From contig OMZU01000014.1 of NCBI GenBank assembly GCA_900315605.1, positions 1 through 64,000 on the forward strand: a DNA stretch of 64,000 bases, read 5' to 3'. This document shows, in pieces, positions 1 through 8,347 of the stretch (positions are counted from its first letter, which is position 1; each line of letters opens with the position of its first letter). Source of the stretch: an uncultured Eubacteriales bacterium. GTDB lineage: Bacteria; Bacillota; Clostridia; Oscillospirales; Acutalibacteraceae. Made by a program: the position numbers and the translations under genes. Under the pieces are notes generated by a model. That model saw only the letters and a program-made list of their open reading frames with translations. It was not told the origin of the DNA and did no database searches.

Positions 1-52
1 GAAGGACGCCGCAAGGCTGTCGCCTTGCAAGGACGACAACGAAGTATTGCGG

Positions 53-83
53 AAAATAGACCGCAAAGATTGTCTATTTTTTA
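53..83 (+). terminator. Rho-independent terminator
   Basis: A perfect 9-bp stem (AAAATAGAC at 53-61, GTCTATTTT at 72-80) with a 10-nt loop runs into a T-run. It would terminate a transcript entering from the left edge of the window. Confidence 0.5.
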
Positions 84-258
84 TTTGAGTTTAGTATAAT
101 TATTCCTTGCCGCGCATAAGCACGAATTCTTCACGGCATAATTTTTCCATAATTCTTCGTTATACGTCAATATGACATCAAAATTTTGACAGAATTCTGC
201 CATGAATCTTCCGCACTTCTACACATCAATGATTTTTTGAGGCCCCCTATAGAAAAAC

Positions 259-291
259 GCCTGCCGGTCAACCAGATCAGCAGGCAATTTT
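259..291 (+). terminator. Possible terminator
   Basis: GCCTGC (259-264) pairs with GCAGGC (280-285) and is followed by AATTTTTAT. The stem is only 6 bp, so this is a weak call. Confidence 0.35.
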
Positions 292-368
292 TATGATGAA
301 GTTTATTTGATAATAATTTAACGAATTATAAATAGCTCTCTAACTGAACGTATCTTCCCAAGAAAAAA

Positions 369-463
369 ATGAAACAATATTTTTCATTTCAATGCATATT
401 ACGGACGAGTGCGACCGGCGGTGCAAGCACTGCTACATCTCCTCAGGCAAAGACCTGACTTAA
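369..463 (+). pseudogene. Frameshifted N-terminus of a radical SAM protein
   Basis: Reading from the ATG at 369 gives a start like MKQYFSFQ. From 392 a different frame reads MHITDECDRRCKHCYISSGKDLT, then stops at 461-463. The joined peptide carries the radical SAM cluster motif CxxxCxxC (C-DRR-C-KH-C) preceded by an HITDEC-like lead-in, as in SPASM-type peptide maturases. The frame change lies exactly where a Trp codon (TGG) would be expected between Gln and His, so a single lost base explains it. Nothing of the remaining enzyme (normally over 300 residues) follows; a terminator hairpin begins 3 nt later. This is a decayed fragment, recognised by motif only. Confidence 0.5.
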
Positions 464-465
464 CA

Positions 466-498
466 AAAGCTCCGAGCCTGAAAACTCGGAGCTTTTTA
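466..498 (+). terminator. Rho-independent terminator
   Basis: AAGCTCCGAG and CTCGGAGCTT form a strong stem around a short loop, followed by TTTTTA. It ends whatever transcript crosses the radical SAM remnant. Confidence 0.7.
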
Positions 499-527
499 TA
501 GACAGAAAACATTTGATATTGTATAAT
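499..527 (+). promoter_or_regulatory. Sigma-A type promoter upstream of the PAP2 gene
   Basis: TAGACA (499-504), a 17-nt spacer and a perfect TATAAT (522-527). It lies just past the preceding terminator and points at the PAP2/XRE gene pair. Confidence 0.55.
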
Positions 528-553
528 AATTTCATAAAGTGAGGATCAGCGAT

Positions 554-595
554 ATGAACAGCATAACTGTCAACAATGTACCATTTTTCGCATGA
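554..595 (+). other. Possible 13-codon leader peptide and hairpin
   Basis: An ATG at 554 sits 8 nt after a GTGAGGA ribosome-binding site and reads 13 codons to TGA. A short perfect inverted repeat (GACACG-CAT-CGTGTC, about 594-608) overlaps its end. The position between the promoter and the PAP2 gene suggests a leader, but the peptide has no recognisable composition and it may be chance. Confidence 0.2.
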
Positions 596-689
596 CACGC
601 ATCGTGTCGTCCATGTGACGGAGCGATTCTTTCCTTTTTAATCATTCTGTGTTACTTTCAAATCAACCAATTTGAAAGGACTGATTGAA

Positions 690-1349
690 TTGAAAAAGAA
701 TTTGACTACCGGGATTTTTTTATTGATCGCATTTGCACTTTGGACAGTATTGATTATGTTCGTCGATGTGCAGACAGTGGGACCGAACGATTCAAAGGTC
801 GGCTTTGCGACCTTCAACACATGGTTTCATCAACTGACAGGCGTACATATGACGTTATATATCGTCACCGACTGGTTGGGGTTAGTGCCAATCGCCGTAT
901 GTCTGTGCTTCGGCTGCTTGGGGCTCTATCGACTCATCAAAAGAAGAAGTCTATTCAAGGTGGACGCGGACATTCTGCTGTTAGGCGGCTATTATATTCT
1001 GGTGATTTTCGGCTACCTGTTCTTTGAGATGGTGCCGGTCAACTACCGCCCGATCCTGATCAACGGATTTTTGGAAGCCTCCTATCCGTCGTCAACAACG
1101 CTTTTGGTGTTATCCGTAATGCCTACTCTTATATTACAGATCAATCACAGAAGCCATAACAAAACCATCAAAAATGTTGTCATAGGCTTTGTTTTGTTAT
1201 TTTCTGCGTTTATGGTGATCGGCAGGCTGATTTCAGGCGTTCATTGGATAACGGATATTATCGGTTCTATTCTACTGAGCTTTGGCTTATTCAAGCTCTA
1301 TCAAAGCGCGGTAACTGCGATAGATTTGAGGAAAGAAAATGGAGTTTAA
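690..1349 (+). CDS. PAP2-family membrane phosphatase-like protein
   Basis: A polytopic membrane protein of 219 aa with about five or six hydrophobic segments. The C-terminal part contains the PAP2 third motif (GRLISGVHWITD, matching SRxxxxxHxxxD with Gly for Ser), so it probably acts on lipid phosphates at the membrane. The second motif, usually PSGH, reads PSST here: the family histidine that protonates the leaving group is absent, so activity may be altered or lost. I prefer the TTG at 690 because AAAGGA lies 9 nt upstream; a TTG at 672 in the same frame has no ribosome-binding site. The gene overlaps the downstream regulator by 11 nt, so the two are co-translated. Confidence 0.75.
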   Translation: MKKNLTTGIFLLIAFALWTVLIMFVDVQTVGPNDSKVGFATFNTWFHQLTGVHMTLYIVTDWLGLVPIAVCLCFGCLGLYRLIKRRSLFKVDADILLLGGYYILVIFGYLFFEMVPVNYRPILINGFLEASYPSSTTLLVLSVMPTLILQINHRSHNKTIKNVVIGFVLLFSAFMVIGRLISGVHWITDIIGSILLSFGLFKLYQSAVTAIDLRKENGV

Positions 1350-1941
1350 CGAAAAGCTACAACAATTAAGAAAGAATAAAGGACTGACGCAAGAGGAACT
1401 GGCGCAGGAAATCTTTGTCTCCAGAACCGCAGTGTCAAAATGGGAATCCGGCAGAGGATACCCGAATATCGACTCTCTCAAGGAGCTTGCCAAATTCTTC
1501 TCTGTTACTATTGACGAGCTGATCTCTCCGGATGAGATAATCACTGCGGCAAAGGAAGAAAAGCAGGAGCTGATTGGAGATTACACCTCACTGTTATGTC
1601 ATGTGTTGGATATATTCACGGCTTTGCTGTTATTTATTCCCGTTTTCGGCAACGGCGCGGACAAACAATCGGTGTCTTTATTTGCACTGAGCGATACACA
1701 GCCTTGGATCAAGATCGCATATGCTGTTATCATCGGTCTAACCGTATTGAACGGCATCTGCGGAATAATAATCAGCCGGTTTGATAGGCCGCTGTGGAGC
1801 AAGCACCGATTGATAACTGGTATTGCGCTTTCTGTTATCGCGTGTCTGCTGTTTATTATCACCCGACAGCCCTATGCAGGCATATTCTGTTTTGCGATCC
1901 TGATAATCAAGGGCTGGATGTTATTTAGGCGGAAAGCGTGA
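1339..1941 (+). CDS. XRE-family regulator with C-terminal membrane domain
   Basis: Residues 5-60 form a classic helix-turn-helix of the XRE/HTH_3 family (QLRKNKGLTQEELA, then VSRTAVSKWESGRGYPNIDSL). The remaining roughly 110 residues contain three or four hydrophobic segments, so the DNA-binding domain is tethered to the membrane. This architecture is frequent in Firmicutes, often as a sensor of envelope stress. Its start overlaps the PAP2-like gene, suggesting joint regulation of that membrane protein. The target is unknown. Confidence 0.8.
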   Translation: MEFNEKLQQLRKNKGLTQEELAQEIFVSRTAVSKWESGRGYPNIDSLKELAKFFSVTIDELISPDEIITAAKEEKQELIGDYTSLLCHVLDIFTALLLFIPVFGNGADKQSVSLFALSDTQPWIKIAYAVIIGLTVLNGICGIIISRFDRPLWSKHRLITGIALSVIACLLFIITRQPYAGIFCFAILIIKGWMLFRRKA

Positions 1942-2033
1942 ATTACCCATTTTATAACAAATTGGGATATGTTGGAATCAGACAGGATAAAGACTTAGTG
2001 TTTTTCAAAAAAGATCGAAATAACAACTATGAT

Positions 2034-5000
2034 AAACTATGGTCACGACAAATCGCGAGGCGTGACGTATTCTCAAACCATGTTCGTTGTGTGCTGTCCA
2101 TTTCTACTCACACGCCTCTCGCGAGGCGTGACTAATATCTGAAAACGGATCATTGTTCTTCGGGATATTTCTACTCACACGCCTCTCGCGAGGCGTGACT
2201 ATTGATCCGGTATTCCCTCGGCGTGGAGCTTGGATTTCTACTCACACGCCTCTCGCGAGGCGTGACATGGAACCCAAAAAGAGTGAGATTACAAGATACA
2301 AATTTCTACTCACACGCCTCTCGCGAGGCGTGACTGTAAGATAAAGGAAGAGGTTAAAACCTCACGAATTTCTACTCACACGCCTCTCGCGAGGCGTGAC
2401 GGGAAATTTTGAAGCCGGACACAGAGCTATAGGATTTCTACTCACACGCCTCTCGCGAGGCGTGACAATGAAGATTATATTTATAACCGGAATTTGCAGA
2501 TTTCTACTCACACGCCTCTCGCGAGGCGTGACTTGGCAAACGTGCGCAGTGCGTGTATTATTAAGATTTCTACTCACACGCCTCTCGCGAGGCGTGACAG
2601 GGTGCAGAGCGTTGAGGTGGACGGACTGGACATTTCTACTCACACGCCTCTCGCGAGGCGTGACTTCAGAAAATGGTAACGGCTATCATTATAATGCGAT
2701 TTCTACTCACACGCCTCTCGCGAGGCGTGACGAAACGTTATGCAACGCGAATGCAACTCAAGATATTTCTACTCACACGCCTCTCGCGAGGCGTGACGGC
2801 TATGCTTTCATAGTCATTAACAAGGGTGTCAAATTTCTACTCACACGCCTCTCGCGAGGCGTGACTCGTTCATTGTCAAATTTTGCGGCACATTTTCAAT
2901 TTCTACTCACACGCCTCTCGCGAGGCGTGACATATTCCCGACACGATTTTTGATGATTTAGCTTTAATTTCTACTCACACGCCTCTCGCGAGGCGTGACT
3001 TGACCACAGCCCGGCAGATTGAAAACTGCTTTTATTTCTACTCACACGCCTCTCGCGAGGCGTGACTGGCTGTGTTGATGTTAATAATTCCTGATTTTGG
3101 ATTTCTACTCACACGCCTCTCGCGAGGCGTGACATTTTCGTTTTCCCTAGAGCGTTCATGTTGTTTATTTCTACTCACACGCCTCTCGCGAGGCGTGACC
3201 GCAATACGTGATCCCCACGACTGATGAGGTGCGCATTTCTACTCACACGCCTCTCGCGAGGCGTGACGAGGTGATAAAATGATTACAGAACTATACGATC
3301 ATTTCTACTCACACGCCTCTCGCGAGGCGTGACAGCATGGAGATAAAGCAATCAATATGCGACAACGATTTCTACTCACACGCCTCTCGCGAGGCGTGAC
3401 TTATTTGGGTAATATTATGCTTTTGCAATTCGGATTTCTACTCACACGCCTCTCGCGAGGCGTGACATTCGCAAAGAATTTAAACAATGGCTTAAAAATA
3501 ATTTCTACTCACACGCCTCTCGCGAGGCGTGACTAACAGCCTTTTGTTTGCCGCAGAGCAGCATGTTATTTCTACTCACACGCCTCTCGCGAGGCGTGAC
3601 CGGCACTTTGGTCAGCAGGATTTCTTCTTTTGCATTTCTACTCACACGCCTCTCGCGAGGCGTGACTGCTTGCAATAGGCTTGACGATGCAGAGAGAGAA
3701 TTTCTACTCACACGCCTCTCGCGAGGCGTGACTGCGCAGGAAACGCCGAATTTTGCAAAAAACAATTTCTACTCACACGCCTCTCGCGAGGCGTGACGTT
3801 GAAAGCAAAGAATCTGAATCGGTAATCAAGCATTTCTACTCACACGCCTCTCGCGAGGCGTGACCTCTTGATCCGTACATTTCAGGGATTTGGTCAAATA
3901 TTTCTACTCACACGCCTCTTGCGAGGCGTGACAGGTGAAATTTTGAATTTTTTTGAATTTATAAAATTTCTACTCACACGCCTCTTGCGAGGCGTGACAA
4001 GGCTACGGGAACTATACAGCAGAGACGGACAGATTTCTACTCACACGCCTCTTGCGAGGCGTGACACCAACATATAAGCAGAGTGTTCAAACGGCATTAT
4101 TTCTACTCACACGCCTCTTGCGAGGCGTGACTGAGATGTGAGTTTCTGAAAGCATATGTAGGCAATTTCTACTCACACGCCTCTTGCGAGGCGTGACACA
4201 AATCAAAATGTTGAAATTCATAACACATACATTTCTACTCACACGCCTCTTGCGAGGCGTGACTGAAGCAGGTGTATTTCTTAATCAGGGCATTGACATT
4301 TCTACTCACACGCCTCTTGCGAGGCGTGACATATATACCTAATGTTCAATTTGATGAATATGCAAATTTCTACTCACACGCCTCTTGCGAGGCGTGACGA
4401 TTTCTTTATGTAGCACATTCATAGCTTTTTGAATTTCTACTCACACGCCTCTTGCGAGGCGTGACCGCGGAAGAAATTATAGAAATCATTAATGCGGAAA
4501 TTTCTACTCACACGCCTCTTGCGAGGCGTGACATTGGTATCTGATTATGGTTCAAAATTCACGCCAGATTTCTACTCACACGCCTCTTGCGAGGCGTGAC
4601 GTGATACCATGAATGAACTATACAATACAGGCAATTTCTACTCACACGCCTCTTGCGAGGCGTGACCCTTAGATGAAATTTTAGATTATGCAGAAACAAC
4701 ATTTCTACTCACACGCCTCTTGCGAGGCGTGACAAATGGTACGTTGAGCGCGTGTTGTATGAGGGGCATTTCTACTCACACGCCTCTTGCGAGGCGTGAC
4801 ATTGAGCTTGTATCAAAACTGATTTTGAAAAATGATTTCTACTCACACGCCTCTTGCGAGGCGTGACGCAATAGGGCTTTTTTGTGGTGCGTCAAAATGT
4901 CTATTTCTACTCACACGCCTCTTGCGAGGCGTGACAACAGGAGCCTTTATGTTTTGGACGGCTCAGTCATTTCTACTCACACGCCTCTTGCGAGGCGTGA

Positions 5001-5399
5001 CAGGTCGAAGTTCCCTATTACCGCGGATTGATTTTATTTCTACTCACACGCCTCTTGCGAGGCGTGACAAAAGGCTTGTGAACTTCTGCACATTGATTAT
5101 GCATTTCTACTCACACGCCTCTTGCGAGGCGTGACTTTGCAAGCTGTTGTTCCATACGGTAAATCACAATTTCTACTCACACGCCTCTTGCGAGGCGTGA
5201 CATGTGGCGCGATCACATTGTTGAGAAGATTGTCATTTCTACTCACACGCCTCTTGCGAGGCGTGACGTTCCCACCGCCGATGTATTTTCTAACCACGTC
5301 ATTTCTACTCACACGCCTCTTGCGAGGCGTGACATTTTATCCGGCAGAAGTCTTAGTGTGTTTTCAATTTCTACTCACACGCCTCTTGCGAGGCGTGAC
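2034..5399 (-). CRISPR. Type I-C CRISPR array, 50 full repeats plus one degenerate
   Basis: Counting by eye gives 50 intact 33-nt repeats from 2100-2132 to 5367-5399, and a degenerate terminal repeat at 2034-2066 that keeps only its last 14 plus-strand bases. There are 50 spacers of 32-35 nt. Read on the minus strand each repeat has an 8-bp stem (CACGCCTC/GAGGCGTG), a 4-nt loop and an 11-nt tail TGAGTAGAAAT, matching the 11-nt 5' handle left by Cas5d/Cas5c in type I-C. The degenerate end at low coordinates and cas2 at the high end place the leader at 5400-5544, so spacers are youngest near 5399. Repeats 1-27 (2100-3864) have loop GCGA; repeats 28-50 (3900-5399) have GCAA. Confidence 0.98.
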
Positions 5400-5544
5400 C
5401 GCAAAATATTGTGCTTTTGCGATCACACCTCACTATAGAGGCGGACTACCGGAATTTTTATTTCCGCAGAAGAATAATTTCTTCTGATTTTACTGTTTTT
5501 TTGGGGCGAACCTGCCGCAAAATTTATTCTACCTCAGGTTCGCC
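5400..5544 (-). promoter_or_regulatory. CRISPR leader with three inverted repeats
   Basis: This 145-bp AT-rich spacer lies between the first repeat and the cas2 stop codon. It holds a perfect 10-bp inverted repeat (GGCGAACCTG at 5505-5514 with CAGGTTCGCC at 5535-5544) that abuts the cas2 stop, a perfect 8-bp hairpin with TAAT loop (5467-5486), and a 5-bp pair (5450-5454 with 5462-5466). The 10-bp repeat is not followed by a U-run in the cas direction, so it is a poor terminator; it could be a processing site or an adaptation anchor. The leader role is inferred from position. Confidence 0.7.
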
Positions 5545-5835
5545 TTAAAGGATTATGACTCCTTCGGGATTATACGTTTGCTTTGCTCCAATGTGCTCGA
5601 CCCTACGTTCCCAATTGTTTCCAAGATAGTAGAATCTCAAACTATCCTTATCATGGTCGATCAATTCCACCAATCTGCTTTTCAGTTTTAAAAAAGCTGA
5701 ATAATCAAGATCGGCTTCAAACACTGAGTTCTGTACCCTTTGCGCGTGATTTTGACATTCCTTTGCCACCTTGCGCAGTCTTCTTTTTCCATCAGGGTCA
5801 GAGGTTGATACATCATAACTTATAATCACCATCAT
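5545..5835 (-). CDS. cas2: CRISPR-associated endoribonuclease Cas2
   Basis: A 96-aa protein of normal Cas2 length. It begins MMVIISYDV, the first beta strand ending in the conserved Asp, and continues with the ferredoxin-like fold and the VQNSVFE segment typical of type I-C Cas2. Cas2 bridges two Cas1 dimers in the spacer-integration complex. It is the last gene of the cas operon, 10 nt after cas1, and its stop codon touches the inverted repeat that opens the leader. Confidence 0.95.
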   Translation of the reverse strand: MMVIISYDVSTSDPDGKRRLRKVAKECQNHAQRVQNSVFEADLDYSAFLKLKSRLVELIDHDKDSLRFYYLGNNWERRVEHIGAKQTYNPEGVIIL

Positions 5836-5845
5836 AACGCTTCAC

Positions 5846-6868
5846 CTACTTCAACAGAAAACACGGATACTCGTCTATTTCTCCGCGAACAAATTTTGCC
5901 AAAAGATTGCTTTGGACATATGGGATCAACCCAAACGGGATTTTTTGTTTGAGATACGGATGCAAGTAATCCGTTCGCTTTTTTTCCTGCCATTTCGTCA
6001 AAACCTTTTTTCTGCCGTTGTCATTCAGCCAAACAGCACCGGAAACTTGTTTGTCAAAATCCTTTTTGCTGATTATTTGAAGATTGATCAACGTCAGAAC
6101 AAATCTGTCCGCCAAGCACCTTGCTTCCTCTACCAAGTCGCAGGCAAGCGAATGTCGTCCGCTGCGAAGCGCGTGACAAAAGCCGATATAACTGTCCAAA
6201 CCAACGGTTTCGAGTGCAGAAGCAAATTCGGAAGTATACATTGTATAGACAAACGAAAGCAGCGCGTTTACTTCGTCAAGCGGAGGACGTTTGTTTCTAT
6301 ACGAAAAATGCATATCGCTGTTTTTCTTGGTAATAAGCTTATCAAACACCGAAAAATATGCCTGTGCGCAATTCCCCTCGATTCCCAAAATCTGTTCAAG
6401 GTTGTTAGACGATGTAAGCTTTCCTGCACCTTCACCCAACACCGAAATGACCAATTGTATATCCTTATCATTACGCAGATCGGCAACGTCATGCAGCGTT
6501 CGCTTTATGGTCTGAACGGAATTACAGAATTTGGCAAGCATTGTATTCTTCGTCAAAATCAGTGAGTTTTCTCGAAAAACATCAATTTGAGCTACACGCA
6601 AAAATACATTTCCCTTTGTTTCTCCGCAAACCTTTGCAAGAAATCTACCGTGAGGTGAAATAAAATTAATCGGAATACTCTTTTCGACGCATTTGCCCAT
6701 CAGAGCCGGAGAACAGCCCAAATAGCTAAAGCATACGATATTTTCGATATTATCAAACGGGATCCTGAATTTATCGTCATTATCCAAACGGCACACAAGA
6801 TTTTCGCCGTCCAAGGCAAGATAGGCGTTTTCGTTTGTTACATAAATTGTGTTTAGCAGTTTTCTCAT
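5846..6868 (-). CDS. cas1: CRISPR integrase Cas1 (type I-C)
   Basis: A 340-aa Cas1c, the metal-dependent integrase that inserts new spacers at the leader end. The ATG at 6868 is chosen because MRKLLNTIYVTNENAYLALDG matches the family N-terminus and overlaps the cas4 stop by 4 nt; the open frame extends upstream without homology. The active-site triad is visible: Glu near residue 161 (GIEGN), His near 232 (GFCHALRSGR) and Asp near 246 (CDLVEEAR). With cas4 and cas2 it forms the adaptation module. Confidence 0.96.
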   Translation of the reverse strand: MRKLLNTIYVTNENAYLALDGENLVCRLDNDDKFRIPFDNIENIVCFSYLGCSPALMGKCVEKSIPINFISPHGRFLAKVCGETKGNVFLRVAQIDVFRENSLILTKNTMLAKFCNSVQTIKRTLHDVADLRNDKDIQLVISVLGEGAGKLTSSNNLEQILGIEGNCAQAYFSVFDKLITKKNSDMHFSYRNKRPPLDEVNALLSFVYTMYTSEFASALETVGLDSYIGFCHALRSGRHSLACDLVEEARCLADRFVLTLINLQIISKKDFDKQVSGAVWLNDNGRKKVLTKWQEKKRTDYLHPYLKQKIPFGLIPYVQSNLLAKFVRGEIDEYPCFLLK

Positions 6869-7497
6869 GGTTTGCCCTCCAAAAGCTCTGCTATGGATTT
6901 TTGCAGGCTGCTGTGTTTTTTGCAGCTTGGCATACATAGGTCTTTCATGGAACATCCGCTGCAATTCTGTCCTTTTACTATGGGCGGAATTGTTCCTTCA
7001 CGTATGTTTTTTCTCATTTCCTGCAAAATTTGTTTTAGTTCTGCATCATATTTTTCATAGTTTTCCTGCAACGGTAGCTTGACCCGTCTTTTTGTATCAG
7101 CGTAATACAACACACCGGCACTGTTACAGCGAAAAACATAATCCACGCATATTTTTTGCGAAAAAACCTGCATCAAATCCTCGTGACGATACAATTCGTT
7201 CTTAGGCTGAGTAGGTTTATACTCCACAATAGTATACTGTCCGTGAGATTCTTCAAGGCAGTCTGTAACGCCATACAAGCCATACTGCGGCAAATCATTA
7301 TATACCGTCACATCAGTATGGGAAATCTTGGATTTTGATGTGTACCGATTATTCTCATGTACCCTTTTATGAAGCAGATTTGCCTTTGTAACATAATAAT
7401 TCTCTGCCCATGCCCGATCAATTTCCATCAAGCCCCAGCGGTGGCGGCAATAAAGCCAATGCTGAACAGAACGAATGGAGATGCTATCTTCTGTCAT
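6865..7497 (-). CDS. cas4: CRISPR-associated exonuclease Cas4
   Basis: A 210-aa PD-(D/E)XK nuclease with an iron-sulfur cluster. An N-terminal cysteine (YCRHRW, near residue 17) and a C-terminal group (CSGCSMKDLCMPSC, near 181-194) supply the cluster ligands. The nuclease core shows VEYKPTQPK as the (D/E)xK element and DLMQVFSQ as the QxxxY-like helix. In type I-C, Cas4 trims prespacers and selects those next to the correct PAM, handing them to Cas1-Cas2. It overlaps cas7 and cas1 by 4 nt on each side. Confidence 0.94.
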   Translation of the reverse strand: MTEDSISIRSVQHWLYCRHRWGLMEIDRAWAENYYVTKANLLHKRVHENNRYTSKSKISHTDVTVYNDLPQYGLYGVTDCLEESHGQYTIVEYKPTQPKNELYRHEDLMQVFSQKICVDYVFRCNSAGVLYYADTKRRVKLPLQENYEKYDAELKQILQEMRKNIREGTIPPIVKGQNCSGCSMKDLCMPSCKKHSSLQKSIAELLEGKP

Positions 7498-8345
7498 ATT
7501 TTTTCTATCAGCTCCACACCGTTTGGAATATCGGTGTCAACAGTGATTTTATAATCGCTGTATTTTCTCGGCGGATATGCGATCTCCTCCACCTTGACCT
7601 TGTCAAAAAGCAAGTGTGAGGGGCAATTGCCGAGAATGTTTTCGTGCTTGAATACGATCAGCTTTCTCATGCACATCTTACCGCGGGCTGCACTGTGATC
7701 TTCTTCAAACATATTGATTATCGCTGACCAAAGCAACTCAAGATCCTCCTCCGAAAGATCTGTCACCTTGTTGGCAAGAGCAGCAGAAACATATCCTTCG
7801 GCACGGTAGAGCGCGTAGGGAACGATGCTCTTTTTGCCCATTTCTGTTGAGCCTGTTTCCATTCTGTCGTCTGTTGTGCGTGCCTGACGGGTGATAGTGA
7901 TATCCTGAATGTTGATTGGCGAAATGCTGCGTGCAAAATTGATCTGTATGGGACCTCTGACGATTCCGCATGGATTGTCGCCGGTGGACATAACAGCTCC
8001 GAACATACGCACATCATAATAGTTTTTGCACATAAAGCTTCTTGCAGCTTGCACGTCGTCGGGATTTTTTCCCTTTTGACCTTTTTTCAACTCCAAAGCG
8101 TCATACGCCTCGGCGAACTTGGTATTTAGCGACTTGTCTGCCTTTACCAAAATATTATAGCCCGGCTCAGTGTCCTTGACCAGTTCCACATAGTTTCTGA
8201 TTTTACGTTTTATGCAAACATCTGTAATAAATCCGAATCCGCTCTCCGCGTCAATTCTCGGCGTGTTGCCTGCGTCGGGATCGCCGTTTGGATTGCCGTT
8301 CTCCACATCAAAAAGCATAATAAAATCGTAACGGTTGTTCAACAT
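7494..8345 (-). CDS. cas7c: Cascade backbone protein Cas7 (Csd2), type I-C
   Basis: A 283-aa RAMP protein forming the helical backbone of the I-C Cascade along the crRNA. The start MLNNRYDFIMLFDVENGNPNGDPD is the family signature, with the NGNPNGDP loop; further typical elements are MFGAVMSTGD and GPIQINFARSISPI. Length is normal. It follows cas8c by 2 nt and overlaps cas4 by 4 nt. Confidence 0.96.
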   Translation of the reverse strand: MLNNRYDFIMLFDVENGNPNGDPDAGNTPRIDAESGFGFITDVCIKRKIRNYVELVKDTEPGYNILVKADKSLNTKFAEAYDALELKKGQKGKNPDDVQAARSFMCKNYYDVRMFGAVMSTGDNPCGIVRGPIQINFARSISPINIQDITITRQARTTDDRMETGSTEMGKKSIVPYALYRAEGYVSAALANKVTDLSEEDLELLWSAIINMFEEDHSAARGKMCMRKLIVFKHENILGNCPSHLLFDKVKVEEIAYPPRKYSDYKITVDTDIPNGVELIEKI

Positions 8346-8347
8346 AA

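Larger units (their letters stand above)
1..368. other. Gap with no recognised gene
   Basis: No open frame here resembles a known protein. The stretch is AT-rich and holds two terminator-like hairpins (53-83 and 259-291). A frame without a start codon stays open from about 153 to 312 on the plus strand, which could be the tail of a decayed gene, but I do not recognise its product. Confidence 0.4.

Noticed and set aside
1938..2060. Short frame reading FYNKLGYVGIRQDKDLVFF before the array
   Set aside because: It faintly resembles an acetyltransferase C-terminus, but it runs into the degenerate repeat, has no independent start and could be chance.
2100..5399. Open frames repeating STHTPLARRD or FLLTRLSRGVT on the plus strand and VTPRERRVSRN on the minus strand
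   Set aside because: They are translations of the CRISPR repeats and spacers, not proteins.
5505..5544. Inverted repeat after cas2 as a terminator
   Set aside because: In the cas direction it is followed by C and A residues, not a U-run; kept only as a leader structure.
7738..8017. Overlapping frames of 77 and 84 aa inside cas7
   Set aside because: Shadows of cas7 in other minus-strand frames with no family match or ribosome-binding site.
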